Part shown: positions 31,103-40,038 of the stretch, in pieces | How the letters are laid out: each line of letters begins with the position of its first letter | Position numbering within the stretch: position 1 is the stretch's first letter | Origin: Halococcus salifodinae DSM 8989 | GTDB lineage: Archaea; Halobacteriota; Halobacteria; Halobacteriales; Halococcaceae | Assembly: GCF_000336935.1 (NCBI RefSeq) | Contig: NZ_AOME01000070.1 | Coordinates: 154,596 to 201,771, forward strand | DNA: 47,176 bases | Direction of reading: 5' to 3' | Position numbers and translations under genes: made by a program | The notes under the pieces: model-generated | What the model saw: only the letters and a program-made list of their open reading frames with translations | Databases searched by the model: none | What the model was told of the DNA's origin: nothing

Positions 31103-32865
31103 GTGGGAACCTCCTGGGCCGCGTCGAGTTTCTCGGTGATCCGCTCGGCCAGTTCGTCGGCCTTGAACCGCACGCCGTTGTACTTGTTTATCCGTTTGAC
31201 TCGGGTAAGCGTGTCGCCTTCGACCACGTCGGCGAACTGTCCGGTCGCATTGCACTCCACCACGATGACCTCGTCGGCGGCCTCGATCTCCTCGGTGAGA
31301 TCAGGCCGGGGGAACATGTACGGAACCGAGAGGAATCGAACGTCGATGTCGGCCTCGTCGAGAAAGCCCATCGCCTCGCGCATCGCGCCCTCGTTCGATC
31401 CCCACGAGAGGACGAGCGTGTCGGCATCGCTGTCGCCGAACTCGCGGTAGTCCCAGTCTTCCTCGTTTTTGGCGGTCTCGACCTTCTGATTGCGTTTGTC
31501 GACCTGCTCGATCCGCACCTCTTGCTCCTCGGTCCGGCGGCCGAGCTCGTCGTGTTCGAGTCCGGTCGTCATGTGTGCGCCGCCCGACGTTCCAGGCAGC
31601 GTGCGCGGGCTGATGCCGTCGGCGGCCGGGAAGTGGGGCTGGAACTGGTCGCTGTCGTTGAGCCACGAATCGATCTCGTTCTCGTCGACGAGCTTGCCGC
31701 GGTCGATCTCCACACTGTCCATGTCGAACTCCTCGGGCTCGAACGTCTGTTCGGAGACCGCGAGCGCGAGATCGCCCACCAGATAGACCGGCGTCTGGTA
31801 CTTCTCGGCGAGGTTGAACGCCTCGATCGTCTTGTGGAAACACTCCGATATCGTGGTCGGTGCGACCACGAACCGCGGAATCTCGCCGTGGCCACCGTAC
31901 AGGAGCATGTCGAGGTCGCCCTGTTCCTGTTTGGTTGGCATCCCGGTCGAGGGGCCCGATCGCATCACGTCACAGATCACGAGCGGCGTCTCGCTGGTGG
32001 CGACGAGGCCGAACGTTTCGGTCATCAGGTCGATGCCTGGGCCACTGGTCGCGGTCATCGAACGCGCACCCGCCCGCGCCGCGCCGAGCGCCATGTTGAT
32101 GGCGGCGAGTTCGTCCTCGGCCTGCATCACGTGGCCGCCGTAGCGTTCGAGCCGGCCCTTGAGGTACTCCATCACGTCGGTCGCGGGGGTGATGGGGTAG
32201 CCCGAGTAGAACCGACAGCCCGCGGCGATCGCACCCATGCCGATGGCCTCGTCGCCGTTCAGCAGGACGTAGTCGTTGTCGGTGGTCTCGATGTCGTAGT
32301 CGAACTCGTCGTGGTCGAGCTCCTCGACGACGTGTTCCTCGCCGAGCCGCGCGGCCTGGCGGTTGTTCGCGACGATCGACTCGCCCTTGTCGCCGAAGCG
32401 CTTTTCGAGCGCTTCGTCGAGGTTCTCGATCGGGAAGTTCGCGACCTCACAGGCCGCGCCGAGCGCCACGATGTTCTGCATGAGCGCGCCGCCGGCGTCC
32501 TCCGCGAGGCGTTTGAGCGGGACGGGAAGCCCGATCATCCCCTCGGGGGCCTCGAAGTCCTCCATCATCGTGCGCTCGCCGTCGTAGATGATGACCGAGC
32601 CCTCGTGGAGTTCGTCCATGTTCTCCTCGACCGTGCGCTGGGTCAGCGCGATCAGAATGTCGAGCCGATCGACGACCGACTCGACGCGCTCGGTCGAACT
32701 CCGGACCTTGTAGGCGGTGTACCCCCCGCGGATCCGCGAGGCGAAGTCCTTGGAGGTGAAGACGTGGCGGCCCGCCCGCGAGAGCGCCTGCGCGAAGATC
32801 TTCCCCGTGGAGTTGATCCCGTCGCCGGCCTCTCCACCGATGGCCCAGTTCAAATCGTCTGGCAT
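31099..32865 (-). CDS. korA: 2-oxoacid:ferredoxin oxidoreductase, fused gamma-alpha subunit
   Basis: The 588-residue chain has the gamma domain first (about 1-190: WAIGGEAGDGINSTGKIFAQ, SRIRGGYTAYKVR) and then the alpha domain (about 200-588: GCRFYSGYPITPATDVMEYL, MTATSGPGIDLMTE, DVMRSGPSTGMPTKQEQGDLD). Those are the standard pyrimidine-binding and CoA-side motifs. The C-terminal domain includes VLSWGSNEGAMREAM. Fusion of gamma to alpha is the normal haloarchaeal form. A CTTTTCG box about 33 nt upstream of ATG 32865 may be its promoter. The stop overlaps korB, so the two are coupled. Confidence 0.94.
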   Translation of the reverse strand: MPDDLNWAIGGEAGDGINSTGKIFAQALSRAGRHVFTSKDFASRIRGGYTAYKVRSSTERVESVVDRLDILIALTQRTVEENMDELHEGSVIIYDGERTMMEDFEAPEGMIGLPVPLKRLAEDAGGALMQNIVALGAACEVANFPIENLDEALEKRFGDKGESIVANNRQAARLGEEHVVEELDHDEFDYDIETTDNDYVLLNGDEAIGMGAIAAGCRFYSGYPITPATDVMEYLKGRLERYGGHVMQAEDELAAINMALGAARAGARSMTATSGPGIDLMTETFGLVATSETPLVICDVMRSGPSTGMPTKQEQGDLDMLLYGGHGEIPRFVVAPTTISECFHKTIEAFNLAEKYQTPVYLVGDLALAVSEQTFEPEEFDMDSVEIDRGKLVDENEIDSWLNDSDQFQPHFPAADGISPRTLPGTSGGAHMTTGLEHDELGRRTEEQEVRIEQVDKRNQKVETAKNEEDWDYREFGDSDADTLVLSWGSNEGAMREAMGFLDEADIDVRFLSVPYMFPRPDLTEEIEAADEVIVVECNATGQFADVVEGDTLTRVKRINKYNGVRFKADELAERITEKLDAAQEVPT

Positions 32866-33056
32866 GTGCTGGGTCCGGGTACGCCATCTGCGGACGAAAA
32901 GGCTTCGGAACGATCGTCTACATCACCGACGAGTACGATCGTGTTTTCGGTTCTCAGGATTCGCTGCCGCCCGAATCACCCCGTCACGATCACCGATACC
33001 GATCCTCCCGACGGGTGTATCGAAGTCCCTTTGGCCGGGCCACGCCCAGCGTCGGC

Positions 33057-33698
33057 ATGAAAGCGACACGAACGCGCGTGCGCGACAACCGGGCGGTCGG
33101 ACCGGAAACCATCGCGCTCGATCTCGAAACCCCCGACGGGTTCGACGCCCGGCCCGGCCAGTTCGTCAAGCTCTCGCTCGATGTCGATGGCGAGCAACGC
33201 TCGCGGTTTTACACGCTCTCTTCGTCCTCAGTGGCGGACACGTTCGAGGTCACCGTCGGTGTCGATCCCGACGGCGAGGTCGCCCCCTACCTCGCGGAGC
33301 TCGACGCCGGCGATTCGGTGACGATGGCGGGGCCGTTCGGCAGCGCCCACTACGAGGACGAACCTCGGACCACCGTCCTCGCGGGCGGTCCGGGAGTCGG
33401 GCCCGCGATCGGGATCGCCGAGCGCACGCTCGACGACGGCGGCGAGACCGCGGTGGTCTATCGCGACGACGATCCCGTCCACGAGGACCGCCTCGACGCG
33501 CTCCACGACGCTGGCGCAACCGTCCACGTCGTCGGTTCGGACGCCGATCTGACCGATCCGACGGTGGACGCACTCGCCGGTGACGAGAACGAACAGGTGT
33601 TCGTCTACGGGTTCGCTGATTTCCTCGACGCCGCAACCGACGCGCTCGCAGCCGCCGGCGGCGACCCCGACAGGGCGAAGATCGAGAACTTCGGCTAA
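33057..33698 (+). CDS. FNR-like FAD/NAD(P)-binding oxidoreductase
   Basis: The 213-residue protein is a compact ferredoxin-reductase-type flavoprotein. The FAD motif is R50-F-Y-T-L-S, the region GDSVTMAGPFG lies in the FAD domain, and the nucleotide-binding LAGGPGVGPAIGI is at 108-120. The C-terminal EQVFVYGFADFLDAA corresponds to the usual CGP-type motif but lacks its Cys. It is divergent from korAB (191 nt), and a role passing electrons between NAD(P)H and ferredoxin or flavodoxin-like partners is inferred. ATG 33057 fits the family start. Its stop is followed after 3 nt by the T-run of element copy D. Confidence 0.82.
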   Translation: MKATRTRVRDNRAVGPETIALDLETPDGFDARPGQFVKLSLDVDGEQRSRFYTLSSSSVADTFEVTVGVDPDGEVAPYLAELDAGDSVTMAGPFGSAHYEDEPRTTVLAGGPGVGPAIGIAERTLDDGGETAVVYRDDDPVHEDRLDALHDAGATVHVVGSDADLTDPTVDALAGDENEQVFVYGFADFLDAATDALAAAGGDPDRAKIENFG

Positions 33699-33701
33699 AC
33701 G

Positions 33702-33950
33702 TTTTTACTGCGGGTGATCGCGCTCGCTCCGCTCGCGCTCAACCCCTTGCAAAAACGTTTATCAAAAACTCCCGCTCGCTCACTTTGTTCGCTCGCGGTG
33801 AGATTTCTATCCTCCCCGCAACCGCACAGCACCGCCCGAGCCCTCGGCCCCACGGGCCTCGCCCTCGATCCGCCAGGAGAGCTTCGCTCTCCTGAGCCCT
33901 GCATTCGCGCCGCGAACGCAGGACGCCAGGCCCGCACCGCGATCGCTACC
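33702..33950 (+). repeat. Hairpin-rich intergenic element, copy D (most complete)
   Basis: Starting 3 nt after the FNR-like stop codon, the order of blocks is: TTTTTACTGCGG (33702-33713), a hairpin, CAACCCCTTGCAAAAACG (33740-33757), AAAAACTCCCGCTCGCTCAC (33764-33783), GTTCGCTCGCGGTGAG (33787-33802), CCGCACAGCACCGCC (33822-33836), a short hairpin, the CTCGCCCTCGATCCGCC block (33858-33874), the hairpin AGGAGAGC/GCTCTCCT (33875-33892) and a GCAGGACGCCAGG end. The same order is seen in copy E. No gene is present in 33699-34014. Confidence 0.8.
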
Positions 33951-34014
33951 CCGCCTGTTGGTTGGGGGAGTGAGTAGCCGACGAATAGATGGCGTACGCG
34001 CCCGAGTGTCAACC

Positions 34015-34686
34015 ATGAGTCGATATCGACCCGGATCGAGGGCGACTCGCCGACGATACCTCGCGCTCGCGGCTGCGATCGGCGGGTCACTCGCCGGCTG
34101 TCTCGGCGGTGACGGCGGCGGCGACAGCGAGGAGACCGCGACGGCGGATACGGAGGGATCGGATTCGACCGCTGCTGACGGGACCACTACGGACGCCGCC
34201 ACGACAGCCGAGACGAGCCCCACAGCGGGGGCCGGCGCGTCTACCACCGTGGCAACCGACTCGGCGACGCCAGGGACGACCACGGGCAACCAGCTCGACC
34301 TCCGCGAAGCGAACGTCGTCGGCGTCGAAGTCGAGTCGACCGCCGACGGCTACCGCTTCGACGTGACGCTCTATCACGACGACGACGGCGAGGATGGCTA
34401 CGCCAACTGGTGGCAGGTCGAGAACCTCGGTGGGGAGCGACTCGGCCGGCGTGAACTCCGTCATCCACACGGCACCACGCGATTCACGCGCTCGGAATCG
34501 ATCGAGGTGCCGGACGGAACGGAACGCGTCGTCGTCCGCGGCCACGACCAGACTCACGGCTACGGCGGCCAGGCGATGCTCGTCACCCTCGAAACCGGCG
34601 CGACCGAGATCGTCGGGCAGGGTCCCGAAACCCAGTCGTTCGACGGCAACGGTTCCGGATCGGTGACCACGACTGGCGGTGGATGA
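34015..34686 (+). CDS. Tat-exported lipoprotein with Ser/Thr/Asp-rich linker
   Basis: The 223-residue protein has a Tat lipoprotein signal (TRRRYLALAAAIGGSLAGC, lipobox Cys29) and a low-complexity linker of about 60 residues. A small beta-rich domain (about 93-215) follows: VVGVEVESTADGYRFDVTLYHDD, GYANWWQVENLGGERLGRREL, then FTRSESIEVPDGTERVVVRGHDQTHGYGGQAMLV in outline. No enzyme motif is seen; similar domains are annotated as hypothetical in haloarchaea. It is transcribed away from element copy D and has its own start at ATG 34015. Function unknown. Confidence 0.75.
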   Translation: MSRYRPGSRATRRRYLALAAAIGGSLAGCLGGDGGGDSEETATADTEGSDSTAADGTTTDAATTAETSPTAGAGASTTVATDSATPGTTTGNQLDLREANVVGVEVESTADGYRFDVTLYHDDDGEDGYANWWQVENLGGERLGRRELRHPHGTTRFTRSESIEVPDGTERVVVRGHDQTHGYGGQAMLVTLETGATEIVGQGPETQSFDGNGSGSVTTTGGG

Positions 34687-34725
34687 CGTAGAGAGGGCAT
34701 GTGACAACCTGGACTGAGGCTGCTG

Positions 34726-34733
34726 TTTTATCG
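34726..34733 (+). promoter_or_regulatory. TATA box of the alpha/beta hydrolase gene
   Basis: TTTTATCG is centred about 27 nt before GTG 34756, so the transcript probably starts at or next to that codon. This is the main argument for the GTG start over the ATG at 34771. Confidence 0.5.
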
Positions 34734-34755
34734 CAGGAACACTAATCCAACTGGC

Positions 34756-35712
34756 GTGACGACCGACGGCATGGTTGACATCACGGGAACGCTCGCAGGA
34801 CTGTTCGGGACCGACGAGGCGACGCCGACAGGATCGACGATGCTCGACGTGGCTCGTGACATCCGGGCAAACCCCAGGACCGTCGACTGTCGCGACGGGC
34901 GGGCGCTCGGGTACGCCGACTGCGGCGATCCCGACGGCGACCCGCTGGTGGTCTTCCACGGGTTCCCGAACTCGCGGGTGTTCGGTGCGCTCCTCGATGC
35001 GTCGGCGCGCGAGCGCGGCCTCCGTATCATCGCGCCCGAACGCCCCGGTCTCGGCGTCTCTGACCCGCTCCCGGACCGGACGGTCGCCGACTGGACCGAC
35101 GACGTGGCCGACCTCGCCGACGCGCTCGATCTCGGCTCGTTCCCGGTGCTCGGAATCTCTGGCGGTGGTCCGTACGCGGCAGCGTGCGCCGCGCGCCTCC
35201 CGCGGACCGAGCGTACCGGCATCGTCTGTGGCCTCGCACCGCTCGAATCGGTGGACCTCGACGACCGGCTGCCGTTCCTCACGGCGAAGTACGCCAGGCC
35301 GCTCGCGACGCTCTCGCTCTGGTCCGACGGTCGCACCGCACGATGGAACCCCGAGGAGTATCTCGCATCCCGCGCGGAGACCGCCGCCGATGTCGACGCG
35401 GAGCGCTGGAGTGGCGAAATCGGCTGGACGTTGCTGGAGAGCGGCCGCGAGGCGACCACCCGTCACGGCTACGGCCCGCTCGCCCAGGAGCTCGCCGTGT
35501 TCGCCGACGACTGGGGGTTCGATCTCGGCTCGATCGACGTGCCCACCTATCTCTGGTACGGTAAGGCCGACCGGATCGTTCCGCTCTCGATGGGGCTCCA
35601 CTACACTGATCGGATTCCCACCGCCGAGGCGCACGTCTATCCGAATCAGGGCCACCTCTCGATCGTCGAGGAGAACGAAGCGGCGATCCTCGACGCAGTC
35701 ACCGGAGCGTAG
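34756..35712 (+). CDS. Alpha/beta hydrolase
   Basis: The 318-residue protein has the full alpha/beta-hydrolase triad: S135 in the elbow GISGGGPYA, D272 (YGKADRIVP) and H300 (NQGHLSI). The oxyanion-hole HGFPNSR lies at about 68-74. It has an extra N-terminal stretch of about 40 residues before the hydrolase domain. Possible activities include esterase, lactonase or haloalkane-type hydrolysis; none is indicated. The start is GTG 34756 (leaderless) or ATG 34771. It is convergent with the methylmalonyl-CoA epimerase gene (24-nt gap). Confidence 0.83.
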   Translation: MTTDGMVDITGTLAGLFGTDEATPTGSTMLDVARDIRANPRTVDCRDGRALGYADCGDPDGDPLVVFHGFPNSRVFGALLDASARERGLRIIAPERPGLGVSDPLPDRTVADWTDDVADLADALDLGSFPVLGISGGGPYAAACAARLPRTERTGIVCGLAPLESVDLDDRLPFLTAKYARPLATLSLWSDGRTARWNPEEYLASRAETAADVDAERWSGEIGWTLLESGREATTRHGYGPLAQELAVFADDWGFDLGSIDVPTYLWYGKADRIVPLSMGLHYTDRIPTAEAHVYPNQGHLSIVEENEAAILDAVTGA

Positions 35713-35736
35713 CCGACGCCCGATCGCCCGATCGTG

Positions 35737-36123
35737 TCAGTGTTCGACGAACTCGATCAGGACGCCGCCGGTCGATCCGGGGTGGAGGAAGGCCACGCTA
35801 TGCCCCCACGCGCCCGGCCGCGGTTCGTCGTCGATGAGTTCGACACCGTGCTCTCGCGCCCGATCGAGCGCAGCCGCGACATCGTCGGTTTCGAGCGCGA
35901 GGTGGTGGATGCCTGGCCCATTGCGATCGAGATATCTGGCGATCGCGCCCTCACCGCCGAGCGGTTCGAGGAGTTCGAAGTAGCTCTCGCCACAGTCGAG
36001 GAAGACGACGTTCATCCCGTCGAACGTCTCCTCGTGAGCCACCTCGAACCCGAACAAGTCGGTGTACAGCTCCGCGAGCACGTCAGCGTCGTCGGTGGCG
36101 ATGCCGGCGTGATCGACGTTCAT
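35737..36123 (-). CDS. mce: Methylmalonyl-CoA epimerase
   Basis: The 128-residue VOC-fold protein has metal ligands at H5 (VDHAGIAT), E50 (SYFELLE), H74 (IHHLALET) and E124 (LIEFVEH), and the family blocks [15 protein letters not shown] and [16 protein letters not shown]. It interconverts R- and S-methylmalonyl-CoA so that the mutase encoded just upstream can use either. The ATG overlaps the mutase stop by 4 nt (ATGA), so the two genes form one operon. The pathway joins propionyl-CoA and succinyl-CoA. Confidence 0.93.
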   Translation of the reverse strand: MNVDHAGIATDDADVLAELYTDLFGFEVAHEETFDGMNVVFLDCGESYFELLEPLGGEGAIARYLDRNGPGIHHLALETDDVAAALDRAREHGVELIDDEPRPGAWGHSVAFLHPGSTGGVLIEFVEH

Positions 36124-37802
36124 AGCGCGGCTCCGCCCTGGTGCTCGCCGAACACGTCGCGCATCGTGTCACAGATCTCGCCGATGGTGGCCTCGGCTTT
36201 CACTGCATCGACGAGATACGGCATCAGGTTGTCGTCGCCCTCGGCGGCTGCGTGGAGCGCCGCAAGCGCGTCCTCGGCGGCCGCGTCGTCGCGCTCGTCG
36301 CGCACATGCTGCAGCCGATCACGCTGGCGCTGCTGATCGGCCTCGGTGACCTCCTCGATGTCGACTTCGGGCTCCTCGTCGACCTCGTACTCGTTGACGC
36401 CCACGATCACGCGCTCGCCCTCGTCGATCTCTTGTTGGCGCTCGAAGGCGACATCTTGAACCTCGCGCTGGACCCACTGGTCCTCGACGGCCTGGAGCAT
36501 GCCGCCTTTCCCGTCGACGGTGTCGAGGATGTCGAACGCCTCCTCCTCCAGTTCGTCGGTGAGGTTCTCGATGTAGTAACTCCCCGCCAGCGGGTCGATG
36601 GTGTCGGCCGCGCCCGATTCGTGGGCGAGGATCTGCTGGGTCCGGAGTGCTGTGCGAACGCTCTCCTCGGTGGGGAGTGCGAGTGCCTCGTCTTTCCCAT
36701 TCGTATGGAGGCTCTGGGTCCCGCCGAGCACGGCGGCGAGCGCCTGGTAGGCTACCCGGACGATGTTGTTGTCGATCTGCTGGGCGGTCAGCGTCGAGCC
36801 CGCGGTCTGGGTGTGGAACTTGAGCTGTTTCGAGTCGGGATCGTCGGCGTCGAAGCGCTCGTCCATGATCTTCGCCCACATCCGGCGCGCGGCCCGGAAC
36901 TTCGCGACCTCCTCCAAGACGTTGTTGTACGACGCGAAGAAAAAGGAGAGCTGCGGCGCGAAATCGTCGACGGCGAGGCCAGCCTCCGTGGCGGCCTCGA
37001 CGTACTCGATGCCGTTGCCGAGGGTGAAAGCGATCTCCTGGGCCGCCGAGGAGCCCGCCTCGCGGATGTGATAGCCCGAGATCGAGATGGTGTTGAAGCT
37101 GGGGACCTCCTCCGCACAGAACTCGAAGATATCAGTAATAATTCGCATCGAGGGCTCCGGCGGATAGATGTAGGTGTTGCGCGCGACGTACTCCTTCAGG
37201 ACGTCGTTCTGGATCGTGCCTCGCAGCTCCTCGCGGTCGATGCCCTGACGATCGCCGACCGCGATGTACATCGCGAGTAGGACGCTCGCGGGCGCGTTGA
37301 TCGTCATGCTGGTCGAGACCTCGTCCAAGGGGATGCCCTCGAAGACGGTCTCCATGTCGTGTATCGAGTCGATCGCCACGCCCGACTTGCCGACCTCGCC
37401 CGCGGCCATCTCGTTGTCCGAATCGTATCCCATCTGGGTCGGGAGGTCGAACGCCATCGAGAGTCCCGTCTGGCCCTCGTCGATCAGATACTGGAAGCGC
37501 TCGTTGGTCTCCCGAGCGGTGCCCATTCCGGCGTACTGGCGCATCGTCCAGAGCCGGCCACGGTACATCGTGGGATAGACTCCCCGCGTGTAGGGCTCCT
37601 CGCCGGGGAAGCCGACGTCCTCGCGGTAGTCGCGCTCGCCCACGTCGTCGGGGGTGTAGAGCCGATCGACCTCGTGGCCCGCGGTGTCGGTCTCGAAGGT
37701 GTCCTTGCGCTCGCCGAACCGATCGAGGACGGGATCGAGCGTTTCTGCTTCCCACTCTTCTTTGGCCGACCGGATGTCGGCGAGATCGTCGGGGTCGAAC
37801 AT
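36120..37802 (-). CDS. mcmA: Methylmalonyl-CoA mutase large (catalytic) subunit
   Basis: The 560-residue TIM-barrel subunit is recognised by [32 protein letters not shown] (in outline), [30 protein letters not shown] and [13 protein letters not shown]. It lacks the C-terminal cobalamin-binding domain (no DxHxxG), so, as in other archaea, it must pair with a separately encoded B12 subunit, which is not in this window. The enzyme interconverts methylmalonyl-CoA and succinyl-CoA. ATTAAAGTCG (minus strand, about 37824-37833) is a TATA-like box about 27 nt before ATG 37802. It is followed directly by mce. Confidence 0.94.
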   Translation of the reverse strand: MFDPDDLADIRSAKEEWEAETLDPVLDRFGERKDTFETDTAGHEVDRLYTPDDVGERDYREDVGFPGEEPYTRGVYPTMYRGRLWTMRQYAGMGTARETNERFQYLIDEGQTGLSMAFDLPTQMGYDSDNEMAAGEVGKSGVAIDSIHDMETVFEGIPLDEVSTSMTINAPASVLLAMYIAVGDRQGIDREELRGTIQNDVLKEYVARNTYIYPPEPSMRIITDIFEFCAEEVPSFNTISISGYHIREAGSSAAQEIAFTLGNGIEYVEAATEAGLAVDDFAPQLSFFFASYNNVLEEVAKFRAARRMWAKIMDERFDADDPDSKQLKFHTQTAGSTLTAQQIDNNIVRVAYQALAAVLGGTQSLHTNGKDEALALPTEESVRTALRTQQILAHESGAADTIDPLAGSYYIENLTDELEEEAFDILDTVDGKGGMLQAVEDQWVQREVQDVAFERQQEIDEGERVIVGVNEYEVDEEPEVDIEEVTEADQQRQRDRLQHVRDERDDAAAEDALAALHAAAEGDDNLMPYLVDAVKAEATIGEICDTMRDVFGEHQGGAAL

Positions 37803-37915
37803 ACTCGATCGTGGGACCGACGCGACTTTAATCGTTGTTCGTCGTGGCCGAGATCGGGAACTCGTTGCGGTCGTGACCGGATGGACGCCGGTATGACTGG
37901 GGAAAGAACGACAGG

Positions 37916-37964
37916 TTTATATTTGTAGAACTCCTTATGTCAAATACCCAGAAGTTTTTAGTAT
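37916..37964 (+). promoter_or_regulatory. AT-rich promoter region with two TATA-like boxes
   Basis: TTTATATTT (37916-37924) and TTTTTAGTAT (37955-37964) stand in an unusually AT-rich stretch between divergent genes. The second is about 29 nt before ATG 37989 and so predicts a leaderless transcript for the hydrolase gene. The first could serve an alternative start. Confidence 0.55.
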
Positions 37965-37988
37965 CCATAGTTCCGACTGTGTCGAGCG

Positions 37989-38624
37989 ATGTCCGAAGAC
38001 GTCACGCTCGAAGTCGGCGACAGCGCGTATCCGGGACGACTGAACATACCTGAAGAATCCTCGGATCGTGGGGTACTGATTGTGCCCGGGGCGGGACACG
38101 GTCCCTTCGGCGACGTGTTCCTCCGCTTTTCCCGTGCGGCGGCCGAGAAGGGCCACCACGTCGCCCGATTCGAGACGTGGATGTCGCCCGACGAACTGGA
38201 GGAAAAGACCGACGAGGACTTCCGCACAGAACTGGCAGCCGGCGTCGATTTCCTGCGTTCGCGCGGCTGTTCGACGGTCAGCGTGGTCGCCAAGAGCCTC
38301 GGCGGCCGGGTGGCTCTGGAGCATCTGCCGGAGGGCGTCGATCGGTTGATACTGTGGGCTCCCGCAGTCCTCGCAGAGGGAGCCGAGAACGTTCCCGATG
38401 AGGCGCGCGAACTCTTGCCGTCGGTGACTCCCGGCGAGTTCGGCGTCGATGTCCCCACACGGATCCTCCAGGGTGACGACGACAACATCTCGGTTGACAA
38501 CGCGGAACGGATCGTCGAGGGGTTGCCCCAGGGTGAGCTCGTGATCCTTCCCGACGAGGACCACTCGTTCCTGCGGGACCACGAGCGAGTCATCGAGAAG
38601 ACGCTGGCGTTCCTACCGGAGTGA
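37989..38624 (+). CDS. Dienelactone-hydrolase-like alpha/beta hydrolase (KANL3/Tex30 type)
   Basis: The 211-residue protein has a nucleophile elbow AKSLGGRVAL (S103), an acid in LQGDDDN (D164 or D165) and H192 in DEDHSFL. The N-terminal GVLIVPGAGHGPFGDVFLRF has the oxyanion GAGHG motif of the KANL3/Tex30-type family, which has no settled substrate. It is a small cytosolic protein without a cap domain. A leaderless promoter precedes it. The short hairpin CGTGT-GAAA-ACACG (38631-38644) lies just after its stop codon. Confidence 0.8.
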   Translation: MSEDVTLEVGDSAYPGRLNIPEESSDRGVLIVPGAGHGPFGDVFLRFSRAAAEKGHHVARFETWMSPDELEEKTDEDFRTELAAGVDFLRSRGCSTVSVVAKSLGGRVALEHLPEGVDRLILWAPAVLAEGAENVPDEARELLPSVTPGEFGVDVPTRILQGDDDNISVDNAERIVEGLPQGELVILPDEDHSFLRDHERVIEKTLAFLPE

Positions 38625-38748
38625 TGCGATCGTGTGAAAACACGGATCACTCGATCGGCTGTTCAGGTCGTCACGAGCAACGAAGATGCCGTCATCGCCG
38701 TCGTCGGGATGATGCGATTCCAGACTGAGGCGACCACCACCCAATCGT

Positions 38749-40038
38749 CTACTCCGTTGCAGTCTCCACGTCGAAGTCCTCCGGTGTGGCTGCCCTGACG
38801 GCGGGGAGTCCTCGAAGCCGCGGGCGGAGGAGGACGTAGATCGCCGTGAAGCCGAAGCCGCCCGCGGTCAGCGCCATCGTCGTCGTCGTTCCCAGCACCG
38901 CGGCGACCGCGCCACCGATGAGCGACCCCAATGGGAGCGTCGCCCCCGAGGCGGTGCCTTTCGTTGCGGAAACCCGACCCAGCAGGTCGGCCGGGAACAC
39001 CCGCTGGTTCAGCGTTGAACCAAGTACGCTCGAAACGCCGACGGGAACCCACGCGAGACCGAACAGGACGACCGTGAGTGCCGGCGACGACACGAGGACG
39101 GCCGCGAGCCAGCAGCAGGCACCCAGTCCGTGGGCGAGGAGCAGCCTCCCGTAGGGGACGCCCTCGAACCACGGACCGACGAGCGAGCCCACGAGCCGGC
39201 CGATCCCAAGCGCGCCCAGCAGTAGGCCATAGACGGCGGGGCCGCCGAGGCCGTCGCCGAACGCCGGCAGTATCGCCAGCGTGACGCCGGTCGTGAAGTT
39301 CGCCACCGCAGTCGTCAGTATCAGCTCGACGAACACCGTCCCGCGGAGCACCCTGACTCCGTCCCGGAGGTCCGAGACGTACGAGCGCAGCACCGAGCGC
39401 ACAGTTTCAGGGGCCGTTTCGTCCCTTGCTTCGGTGCGCTCGTCAGCCCCCGCAGGGGTGCCGAGCCTGATACCGGCGAACAGCAGCGCCGCGACAGCGA
39501 ACGTGGCCGAGTCGGCGAGGAACAGGGTCGTCGCGCCGAACACGGCGACGAAGCCGCCGCCGAGCGCGTCGAACACCATGTCCAGGCCGAGCGTCACGGT
39601 CGAGAGCGCCGAGTTCGCACCGGGGAGGCGCTCGTCGTCGACGATACGGGGCAACAGTGCGGTCTCCATCGGGAACATCAGCAGCGACGCGAGCATCAGG
39701 ATCGGCGCGACGGCGAACAGAACGCCGACGTCTAAGTGTCCTGTCGCCGCCGCCAGCGGCAGGGCCAGCACGACGGTGCCCTGAATCACCTGCGAGCCGA
39801 CGAGGACGTGTTCGAGCGCCAGGCGGTCGACGAGCGGGCCGGCGAACACCTGCAACAGCCACGGTAGTAGTAATATCGCGTTCAGCGCGCCGGTGACCAG
39901 CGTCGAGCCGCTCAGCTCGAAGGCCAGCCAGAGCATCGCCACCGTGTAGAGGCTGTCCCCGGCGTTCGTGACGAACTGTCCGGCGAAGAAGCGCCGGAAG
40001 TCGGTGTTGCGCCACAGCCCCCGATCGAGAGCGCTCAT
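38749..40038 (-). CDS. MFS-family efflux transporter
   Basis: The 429-residue membrane protein has about 12 hydrophobic segments. The first is preceded by LWRNTDFRRFFAGQFVTNAGDSLYTVAML, the usual start of MFS_3/enterobactin-exporter-like proteins; FAGPLVDRLALEHVLV and FPADLLGRVSATKG correspond to the conserved cytoplasmic loops. It probably exports a small molecule or drug by proton exchange; the substrate is unknown. The frame is open to 40116, but ATG 40038 (MSALDRGLW) fits the family. The gene downstream of the shared minus-strand run (S66 peptidase) is broken, which may mark a region of change. Confidence 0.85.
   Translation of the reverse strand: MSALDRGLWRNTDFRRFFAGQFVTNAGDSLYTVAMLWLAFELSGSTLVTGALNAILLLPWLLQVFAGPLVDRLALEHVLVGSQVIQGTVVLALPLAAATGHLDVGVLFAVAPILMLASLLMFPMETALLPRIVDDERLPGANSALSTVTLGLDMVFDALGGGFVAVFGATTLFLADSATFAVAALLFAGIRLGTPAGADERTEARDETAPETVRSVLRSYVSDLRDGVRVLRGTVFVELILTTAVANFTTGVTLAILPAFGDGLGGPAVYGLLLGALGIGRLVGSLVGPWFEGVPYGRLLLAHGLGACCWLAAVLVSSPALTVVLFGLAWVPVGVSSVLGSTLNQRVFPADLLGRVSATKGTASGATLPLGSLIGGAVAAVLGTTTTMALTAGGFGFTAIYVLLRPRLRGLPAVRAATPEDFDVETATE

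Noticed and set aside
38631-38644. GAAA-capped 5-bp hairpin after the small hydrolase gene
   Set aside because: Too short and without a T-run to be called a terminator with confidence; noted only in the neighbouring gene entry.
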